Source: Fidelibacterota bacterium (GTDB lineage: Bacteria; Marinisomatota; Marinisomatia; Marinisomatales; UBA1611). Taken from it: 5,517 nucleotides of DNA. A program made the translations under genes and the position numbers. Location of the stretch: the NCBI GenBank assembly GCA_002694025.1, contig NZKX01000014.1:1-5517 (forward strand), in the 5' to 3' direction. The notes beneath the pieces were generated by a model. It was not told the origin of the DNA and made no database searches. It saw only the letters and a list, made by a program, of their open reading frames with translations. Positions 1-5,517 of the stretch are shown here, in pieces. Positions within the stretch are counted from its first letter, which is position 1. Every line of letters starts with the position of its first letter.

Positions 1-2070
1 GACCTGCTGAACACGTTGAATCCTTGTGTTACCCTGCTCTACCACATCTCTTGCAAGCCTAGGCTGCAACTTATAATTACTAAAATTATAATCAACCACC
101 CCTTCTAGATAAGCGATTTCATGACCTTCTGCGGGAAAATAGTAATAATCCCACTTATCATCACTTCGAGCTGCGCCATCTGCATTACTGAATTCCCATT
201 CTCCATAACCAAGATCAGGATTAGAGACCGTGACATTTGCAAATGCAACTAAGCATCCTTCATAAGCTTCTCCCATGTCAGATAATGAAATGAGTGAGGG
301 ATTTATCATTTCATCTGCCTCTCCATGAACGATCCCAGCCGTAACGCTTGTTAGTTCTGTAAGGTTATAATATTCTTCAATGGTTCCAGTTAGGGTGACC
401 TCATCTCCTTCTGCAGGACCTAAGTGAGGACTACCACTTAGGTCTACCCACTCAAAATTGTTCCACCCATCATACTCGAAACACACGATCCCATTCCAAG
501 GACCATCAGCGTCCTGGACAAACATATAACGGTACTGATCGGAACCCCAGAATTCTGCTGTTACCACACCATTTATTGTAACTTCTTGTCCATTCAAAGG
601 GCTTGCATCATCGGCATCTGGATCTGCAACGTATTGAATATCATATATAGAAGTGACTGCCACTTCATCGGAAACTGTAAAACTTATATCATCGCCTGCA
701 AACGGATCTAAATCTGCATGATTATTATCCACTAACCAGATAGAAAACGTATGATCTCCTTCTGAAAGACCAGTTAAAGATATTGGGTCTGTTGAATAAT
801 GCATTACAGGATCATTACTATCTAAAGCGTAATGAATATGTCCATCGGCGCTTTCTCCTGCGGCACCAACTACAAAGTCAGCAACTAAAAACTCAATGGT
901 CACATTACCTGAAAAAAGCGTTGAACCGTTTTCAGGAGAAACTATTGTAATCATAGGATTGCTGGCTGACATTTCGTGTGGATGAGAACCTATATAGTCC
1001 CATGTGTTTTGATCAAACACATGCCACTCAGAGTTGTTTTCAGTTGTTCCTGAAGAGGTAGCCCAATCTCCACCATTCCCCTGAACTACACTTAAAGTTC
1101 TAACTAATGTGTGATTTTGGGTTCCATCTTCGACACCTGCAACGTCCCATCCATTCCCAGGATCATCGTCACCGCCCTCTCCAGATACTCCATCTCCATC
1201 GGTGTCAAGTGTTCCTATAATATCAATAATTGTTGTTTCATCTCCGTTTACGGTTGCTAATGCTCTAACGTCATCCCCATTGAAAGCAGTAATATACCAG
1301 GGGTCTGCATATGCATGTACTTCATCAGCCAATGCAACAATAACAGGATCAGCATCGGAACTAGCAATAACGTAAACATCTCCTGCAGCAATTGTAGCAC
1401 CTGATTGAAAAGTAAAAGTCTCGCTCCAAGGGTTCCCATTGTAGTTGCCCAGTATGACCACATCATCTAATGATACAACATCACCCGTACCATTATAAAT
1501 TTCTAAATATTTATTACTTGAACTACCTTCACCATACTCACTAAAAAATAAACCTGTGAAGTCTGTCGGAGTTTGAGCAATAATAGAAGTAGACACTGTA
1601 TAAACATCATCTCCGCCATTTCCATTATTTCCTCCAGTTGCTAACCCTGACGCACTAAATGTCACTTCTCCAATATCAGTTGAAGGAGCAAGCCAATCAA
1701 AAACCCAAGAACCTGAAGTAGTTCTTGCACTATGTTGAACATAATCACCTGTCATCTCAGCATTCGAAGAATTTGAATTAAGAGAAATTTCACCAGCAAC
1801 ATTATTCCCACTTTGGGCAATTGCCTGAAATCCATATCCTCTTGCATTAGTGCCCGTTACCTCTACACCTATAGAGTATGTTTCTCCCGGAACATAACTT
1901 TCTGGTAGATTAAAAAAAGAAACCGTACCGTTTCCACTATTCGTTGACCCAGAATGGCATTGAGTACAATTGTTCATGTTGGGTGCGTTATGAGCATAGC
2001 CTTGTCCTGGCCCTCCAGAGTTGGCAAAAACACCTGAAACGATTAAAAATGATAATAACTTTTTACCCAT
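1..2070 (-). CDS. Exported CXXCH / choice-of-anchor-V (Reeler-like), lamin-tail, Ig-like and OB-fold protein (3' partial)
   Basis: The frame runs 690 codons from the ATG at 2070 to the window edge without a stop. The start is fixed by a strong Shine-Dalgarno and a signal peptide (MGKK, hydrophobic core, VFA|N after residue 16). Domains in order: residues 17-158 are choice-of-anchor-V/Reeler-like, with the c-type heme motif CTQCH at 35-39 and NLPESYVPGETYSIGVEV after it. Residues 170-365 are lamin-tail-like (LFFSEYGEGSSSNKYLEIYN, GWDVAGVEDGTQNHTLVR, WDYIGSH), the type seen in ExeM-like nucleases, with an acidic insert at 289-303. Residues 371-466 are Ig-like (ITIVSPENGS, GHIHYALD, LVDNNH). Residues 472 to about 680 are an OB-fold-like region of the YhcR/DUF5689 kind (NGQEVTINGVVTAEF, YMFVQD, GDEVTLTGTIEEYYN), with C530 and C606 its only cysteines. 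Known: such OB folds often precede an EEP catalytic domain. Inferred: a surface nucleic-acid-binding or nuclease protein. The missing part probably holds a catalytic domain, a T9SS sorting domain, or both. Confidence 0.87.
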   Translation of the reverse strand, partial: MGKKLLSFLIVSGVFANSGGPGQGYAHNAPNMNNCTQCHSGSTNSGNGTVSFFNLPESYVPGETYSIGVEVTGTNARGYGFQAIAQSGNNVAGEISLNSNSSNAEMTGDYVQHSARTTSGSWVFDWLAPSTDIGEVTFSASGLATGGNNGNGGDDVYTVSTSIIAQTPTDFTGLFFSEYGEGSSSNKYLEIYNGTGDVVSLDDVVILGNYNGNPWSETFTFQSGATIAAGDVYVIASSDADPVIVALADEVHAYADPWYITAFNGDDVRALATVNGDETTIIDIIGTLDTDGDGVSGEGGDDDPGNGWDVAGVEDGTQNHTLVRTLSVVQGNGGDWATSSGTTENNSEWHVFDQNTWDYIGSHPHEMSASNPMITIVSPENGSTLFSGNVTIEFLVADFVVGAAGESADGHIHYALDSNDPVMHYSTDPISLTGLSEGDHTFSIWLVDNNHADLDPFAGDDISFTVSDEVAVTSIYDIQYVADPDADDASPLNGQEVTINGVVTAEFWGSDQYRYMFVQDADGPWNGIVCFEYDGWNNFEWVDLSGSPHLGPAEGDEVTLTGTIEEYYNLTELTSVTAGIVHGEADEMINPSLISLSDMGEAYEGCLVAFANVTVSNPDLGYGEWEFSNADGAARSDDKWDYYYFPAEGHEIAYLEGVVDYNFSNYKLQPRLARDVVEQGNTRIQRVQQV

Positions 2071-2076
2071 TATTAA

Positions 2077-2082
2077 CTCCTT
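2077..2082 (-). promoter_or_regulatory. Strong Shine-Dalgarno (AAGGAG) for the CXXCH/OB-fold gene
   Basis: On the minus strand the 13-base gap between the second and third genes reads TAAGGAGTTAATA and then ATG. AAGGAG lies six bases before the start codon at 2070, which is ideal spacing. It decides this start and implies independent ribosome entry on the third gene within the shared message. The gap is too short for a separate promoter, although one could lie inside the end of the upstream gene; none is evident. Confidence 0.85.
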
Positions 2083-2083
2083 A

Positions 2084-4216
2084 TTATTTAATAATTAAAA
2101 ACTTTCCCTCTTTAATTTGGCCTGAATTTTTGTCCTCTACAGTGAAAAGATATAGACCTGATGCTGTTGCCTGATCATGCATTGTAATCAAATCCCAAGC
2201 ATGTTCCCCTCCAGCCATAATAGGATTTTTTTGTGCATCAATATTACTAATATCTTGACCTTTATACGAACCATCATGCTGAATTATTTCTACTAAATCT
2301 CCGGCCAATGAAAAAATACGGATTTCAGCCTTTTTAGGTAGATTCCGAAACCAAAGCATTTTATTTCGGCTACCATAGCCATCCCACTCTGCCTGACCTC
2401 TGTATGGGTTAGGATATACAGTAGGTAATCCATCCCAAGTGTTTTCCTGAGCTTCCGGTTTTCCTGGAAAAACAAAAATCCTATTTGCATAAATGCTACT
2501 CTCTAAACTTTCTAAATTCGCCTCTGGATCTCCTTGGTCGTATGCTGTCACGGCATAATAATTAATCCATCCATCTTTAACCCCTTCGTTTACAAATTTA
2601 TAATGGTAATAAGTGCTATCAATTAACACACTATCTCTTTCACCGTACTCATTCATTATCGCTACTGTATTAAATCCAGTATTATACCCAATTGAGTTTT
2701 CTTTGTCTACTTCTAAAAGCAATGAAAATTCTCCTAGCTTATCATTATTTGTTTTTCTTGCTCCATATATTTTATAACCTTCGAAATCTTTCTGCTGGCT
2801 AATTGGATCTTTAAAAAATTCAGAATTATTTTGCCAATACATGGTCACCTTGCCTGATTCTAATTCTATATGCATGTTCGGAGCTGGAGGCGGAGCAGGT
2901 AAAATATATCTATCGAGAATTTGATTATTGTTAACATCCTCTCCCTCATCAAGCTGATTATTTCTGTTTTTATCTTCGCCGTCGTAAGCTTTTTGAGCCC
3001 AATCATAATTCACATGGAGATTAGTTCTTCGACCCGGAGAATCTGAATTAAAACCATCAAACCAAAGACCGCAAACAACAGTAAAAGAAATGCTGCAGGA
3101 ATCTCCAGGAGGTAAAGCCCAATTTGTTGTATCCACGTTCGACAAAGATCCTATGGGGCCAGCCGAAACTAAAAAAAGCCAGCTGTTTTCTGCTGCTGGA
3201 TATCCTTCAGATGTATACTCAGGTCCTGTGCCTTTTGGAACGGATGAAGACATTTTATCATATCTTTCGTTATCGTCGATCGGCATACTGTAGGCAGGAT
3301 AATCACTATTACTTGAATTCGTCCACACCCATTGATTGTAAAAATTATTTAAGTACTGAGATGGTATTGAACTACCTAATGTAGAAATCCCAATATAAGA
3401 CTCTGCCCATCCATCATCTCCATCTGTATCAAACTGAGTAGCTATATTCCTTGAAAAGCCGGCATCATCTATTGTTTCATCAAACACATTTAGATTATCA
3501 TACCATGTAAAACCACCTCCAGGTGTATAATAATCTGTATAATTAAAATTAGCAACGGATGGGTCTGCCCAGATACCTGCATATATGTTTTTTATTGTAT
3601 CTTGAGACGCGTTGATAAAAGTATAATTCAAAATGACAAATGCATCCGCATAGGAATAATTCCAAGCATAGCTTTTTAGTTGGATATCCAAACCTAAGGG
3701 GTTGTGATTGGGAATACCTTGACCATCATTATAAGAATCACCATAATCTGAAAAGTTGGCTAAAATATCCTGGTGAGATATAGCATTTGGCGAGTAAAAT
3801 TGAGCCATAGAATCTTGAGTAGTAGATGATATTGAAGACAGAATATTAATTTGAGATTTAGCAAACATTTCAAAGCCCTCACTCCCAGATTCAAAAACAC
3901 CATCTACGATAGAGGTTGATACCCTTCTTTCACCATTTACAACGCCTCCAACCCAAAGTCCTGAATAAGAAAAATGCTCAATTTGTTCGCGTGCTATTTC
4001 TGTCTGTTGTTTATACTGACATGAAGGGTTAATGCTACCATCTTCCATACGGTTCCATCCATTACCAAGTATTCCAAAGTTAGTTATGGTAAGTCCTAAA
4101 TTGCCAACAGATGTATACTTATCATACTCGTCTGAAGCAGTTTGCACCCTTCTTATCCTCCTTTCTTGGGCAAACAATTGCAGTGTCAAAACTATTATTA
4201 GTAATCTGAAATACAT
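2084..4216 (-). CDS. Secreted multidomain protein of unknown function with EF-hand-like loops, FN3-like region and T9SS sorting domain
   Basis: This complete 710-residue protein starts at 4216, directly after the upstream stop. The start is supported by an ideal signal peptide: MYFR, a hydrophobic run to residue 14, and LFA|Q cleavage after residue 16. I do not recognise a catalytic family. Residues 36-106 (VGNLGLTITNFG, GLWVGG, GERRVSTSIVDG) and 185-275 (NYTFINAS, IYAGIWADPS, DTDGDDGW) resemble large exported proteins of Marinimicrobia/Bacteroidota-like genomes. Residues 415-426 match a 12-residue EF-hand loop (D415, N417, N419, Q421, D423, E426). A second, weaker loop follows from D427 to D435, and then a Pro-rich hinge (LPAPPPAPN). 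Residues 445-560 look like fibronectin III (FEGYKIYG, YYAVTAYD). Residues 597-710 form a long T9SS/FlgD-like sorting domain (VYPNPYRG, IRIFSLAGDLV, SGLYLFTVED, KFLIIK). Cysteines 66, 374 and 382 are the only ones. Inferred: an exported, probably cell-surface Ca-binding adhesive or structural protein that works beside the neighbouring nuclease-like genes. Confidence 0.9.
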   Translation of the reverse strand: MYFRLLIIVLTLQLFAQERRIRRVQTASDEYDKYTSVGNLGLTITNFGILGNGWNRMEDGSINPSCQYKQQTEIAREQIEHFSYSGLWVGGVVNGERRVSTSIVDGVFESGSEGFEMFAKSQINILSSISSTTQDSMAQFYSPNAISHQDILANFSDYGDSYNDGQGIPNHNPLGLDIQLKSYAWNYSYADAFVILNYTFINASQDTIKNIYAGIWADPSVANFNYTDYYTPGGGFTWYDNLNVFDETIDDAGFSRNIATQFDTDGDDGWAESYIGISTLGSSIPSQYLNNFYNQWVWTNSSNSDYPAYSMPIDDNERYDKMSSSVPKGTGPEYTSEGYPAAENSWLFLVSAGPIGSLSNVDTTNWALPPGDSCSISFTVVCGLWFDGFNSDSPGRRTNLHVNYDWAQKAYDGEDKNRNNQLDEGEDVNNNQILDRYILPAPPPAPNMHIELESGKVTMYWQNNSEFFKDPISQQKDFEGYKIYGARKTNNDKLGEFSLLLEVDKENSIGYNTGFNTVAIMNEYGERDSVLIDSTYYHYKFVNEGVKDGWINYYAVTAYDQGDPEANLESLESSIYANRIFVFPGKPEAQENTWDGLPTVYPNPYRGQAEWDGYGSRNKMLWFRNLPKKAEIRIFSLAGDLVEIIQHDGSYKGQDISNIDAQKNPIMAGGEHAWDLITMHDQATASGLYLFTVEDKNSGQIKEGKFLIIK

Positions 4217-4219
4217 TTA
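4214..4219 (-). other. Zero-spacing stop/start junction (TAA then ATG) between the first two genes
   Basis: The nuclease-like gene ends with TAA at 4219-4217 and the 710-residue protein starts with ATG at 4216-4214, with no base between. The preceding stretch (minus strand TTGGTCCTTGTTAAA) has no Shine-Dalgarno-like purine run. The signal peptide leaves little doubt about this start. Translation is therefore probably coupled to termination of the upstream gene, or it uses leaderless-like, SD-independent initiation, which is common in Bacteroidota and relatives. Confidence 0.75.
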
Positions 4220-5517
4220 TTTAACAAGGACCAATTTTTTTAAGTGAGTAGATGAAGGGGTACTAATTTTTAAAAAGTAGACACCTGAAGAATATTCTCT
4301 ACAATCCCATTTAATATCGTTATAACCAGTTGGAATGAAAATATTTTTTTTGTCAAATATTTCCCTACCGAATAAATCAAAAGTTTGAATTGTTATTGTC
4401 TGATCTTTTTGTGAATGGTACCTTATTGTAGTTGAATGATTAAATGGGTTTGGAAATAAATTATAGATCTTAAAATCATCAAAAATGGTTTTAACATCTT
4501 TTAGCTCAAGATTTCCTTGATACGAATACCCAGGAGTACCATAATCGCCAGAACCAAATGAAATTGTTGAAGTAAACCAATTTTCAATTAAACTATTATC
4601 AGAATAAATATCATGTATTTCTTTTGATATTCCGCTAGCGAAATCCCATTCGCTCGTATAATAAACCTCATCTACAATTGCCCCCTCATTATCAATAAGA
4701 ATTAGTTCATCTTCTGCATTGGACAAAGAAAAACCATTGAAAACATAATCTGGAATAATACCTCCGTTAAATGAATGATCTCCATTCCGAGCCATTACAT
4801 AAAATTGTCCTGGGTTAACTATAACCTCTTGGTTAATCCCTTCAATAATGTGTATATCTGATCCATTATCTTTTAAAGTCCATCCATCAATAGAAACTGG
4901 CGAATCTGTGATATTTGTGATCTCAAACCATTCTCCATAGGAGTCAGAAACTGCAGCAGGGTTTGCCATTATTTCAGTAATGACTATGCCACGATCTGAA
5001 AAGACAAGGTCATCAAACCAAATATCCATGTAAACAGGAAGATGATCAGAAGCATCATGTAACGCATCGGCAATCTGATCTGGAACTGAAAAATTATTGC
5101 CATTATTTATAGCATCATTAAAATGATCTCCATCGTTTCCATAGGCCGTGTATGAATCCTCAATATATATCATGCGTGATTGATCATTTAAAATGCTCTC
5201 TCCAACAAAAAGCCAATCAAACCTATCATCCATTCCCCCATTAGCGCCCCCACCAAAACTACTAGTCCTAGGAGATTGAGTGTGAACATCTGAAAATGAG
5301 ATATTGTTATGCCAATTTCCAATTCTATTGATTGGATCAAAAAGTCTGCCTCCATTGTTATCACTTGATCCTGTCAACATATTAAATGCAGGTTCGGTAG
5401 ATGGACTGCTAGAATAAATATTAAAATCCCCTGCAACGATAAAATAGTTCGCCGATGCAGTGTTTAGATGCTCTCTGAGTATAGTTGCTTCTTGAAGCCT
5501 CTGTTGAGCATTGGATG
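4217..5517 (-). CDS. Secreted endonuclease/exonuclease/phosphatase-family protein with lamin-tail and T9SS sorting domains (5' partial)
   Basis: The frame is open to the window edge (first full codon at 5515), giving 432 visible residues before the TAA at 4219-4217. An ATG at 5380 is internal, because the conserved EEP motif GDFN lies upstream of it (5431-5420). Residue numbers below count from that Met. The EEP domain ends near residue 120 and keeps its late motifs: GDFN, DDRFD (51-55) and the terminal SDH (111-113), the usual catalytic Asp/His pair. The Mg-binding Glu motif expected nearer the N-terminus is outside the window. Residues 131-284 form a lamin-tail domain (ITEIMANP, GEWFEITN, GDYGTPG). 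Residues 305-387 form a compact T9SS sorting domain (FPNPF, FDLFGREI, SSGVYFLKI, final KLVLVK). Known for the family: metal-dependent phosphodiester or phosphoester hydrolysis by DNases, nucleases and phosphatases. Inferred: a secreted or surface-attached nuclease. Substrate is not decided by the sequence; sphingomyelinase-like or phosphatase activity remains possible. Confidence 0.88.
   Translation of the reverse strand, partial: SNAQQRLQEATILREHLNTASANYFIVAGDFNIYSSSPSTEPAFNMLTGSSDNNGGRLFDPINRIGNWHNNISFSDVHTQSPRTSSFGGGANGGMDDRFDWLFVGESILNDQSRMIYIEDSYTAYGNDGDHFNDAINNGNNFSVPDQIADALHDASDHLPVYMDIWFDDLVFSDRGIVITEIMANPAAVSDSYGEWFEITNITDSPVSIDGWTLKDNGSDIHIIEGINQEVIVNPGQFYVMARNGDHSFNGGIIPDYVFNGFSLSNAEDELILIDNEGAIVDEVYYTSEWDFASGISKEIHDIYSDNSLIENWFTSTISFGSGDYGTPGYSYQGNLELKDVKTIFDDFKIYNLFPNPFNHSTTIRYHSQKDQTITIQTFDLFGREIFDKKNIFIPTGYNDIKWDCREYSSGVYFLKISTPSSTHLKKLVLVK

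Noticed and set aside
1257..1466. Minus-strand 69-codon frame rich in Leu and Met that looks like a small membrane protein
   Set aside because: It lies in another frame of the third gene's lamin-tail region, whose own frame encodes clear domain motifs. The Leu richness is a frame artefact.
2081..2094. Perfect 6-base inverted repeat (TTATTA-TT-TAATAA) at the end of the second gene, considered as a terminator
   Set aside because: It is made only of A and T, has a two-base loop, and gives no stable stem. It overlaps the stop codon and the SD region follows at once, so it is more likely chance in AT-rich DNA.
1944..2174. Plus-strand open frame of 76 codons across the junction of the second and third genes
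   Set aside because: It is antisense to the signal peptide/CXXCH region and to the end of the sorting domain. Its translation is low-complexity with no recognisable motif, and no RBS was seen.
2293..2490. Minus-strand 65-codon frame within the sorting-domain region
   Set aside because: It is an out-of-frame shadow of the 710-residue gene, which carries conserved T9SS motifs there.
3090..3384. Two overlapping plus-strand open frames of 67 and 86 codons
   Set aside because: Both lie wholly inside the 710-residue gene on the opposite strand, overlap each other in different frames, and show no protein-like motifs.
4032..4247. Plus-strand open frame of 71 codons opposite the first junction
   Set aside because: It is antisense to the signal peptide of the middle gene. 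The hydrophobic look comes from the complement of AT-rich coding sequence.
4217..5380. ATG at 5380 as the true start of a 387-residue protein
   Set aside because: The same frame stays open upstream to the window edge and encodes the EEP motif GDFN. There is no signal peptide at this Met, which lies in mid-domain.

Overview
All coding in this window is on the minus strand. It is a compact run of three long genes for exported, multi-domain proteins, transcribed from high to low coordinates. Both outer genes run off the window: the first lacks its 5' end and the third its 3' end. The DNA is AT-rich. The proteins are rich in Asn, Asp, Ser, Gly and aromatic residues. Two have secretion signal peptides, and the two with visible C-termini end in type IX secretion (T9SS, Por) style sorting domains (YPNPY / FPNPF start, Lys at the very end). 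This points to the Bacteroidota / Chlorobi / Fibrobacterota / Ca. Marinimicrobia (SAR406) sphere. A free-living, probably marine, member is my best guess, and the style of the middle protein makes me lean to Marinimicrobia. The phylum call is inference.

Layout in order of transcription: (1) 5517-4217, the C-terminal part of a secreted endonuclease/exonuclease/phosphatase (EEP) fold enzyme, followed by a lamin-tail domain and a T9SS sorting domain. (2) 4216-2084, a complete 710-residue secreted protein of unknown function with tandem EF-hand-like loops, a fibronectin-III-like segment and a long T9SS sorting domain. It starts at the base after the stop codon of gene 1. (3) 2070-1, 690 residues of an exported protein with a CXXCH motif in a choice-of-anchor-V/Reeler-like N-terminal domain, then a lamin-tail domain, an Ig-like domain and an OB-fold region of the kind found in extracellular nucleases. 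It starts 13 bases after gene 2, behind a strong Shine-Dalgarno sequence.

The spacings (0 and 13 bases) support one operon. Genes 1 and 3 carry the parts (OB fold, lamin tail, EEP catalytic domain) that in ExeM-type extracellular nucleases usually sit in one polypeptide. The simplest reading is a cell-surface or secreted module acting on extracellular nucleic acid or other phosphodiesters/phosphoesters, with the middle protein as a co-exported partner of unknown role. I see no promoter, terminator, tRNA, rRNA, CRISPR array or mobile element. The operon promoter should lie above 5517 and the terminator below position 1.
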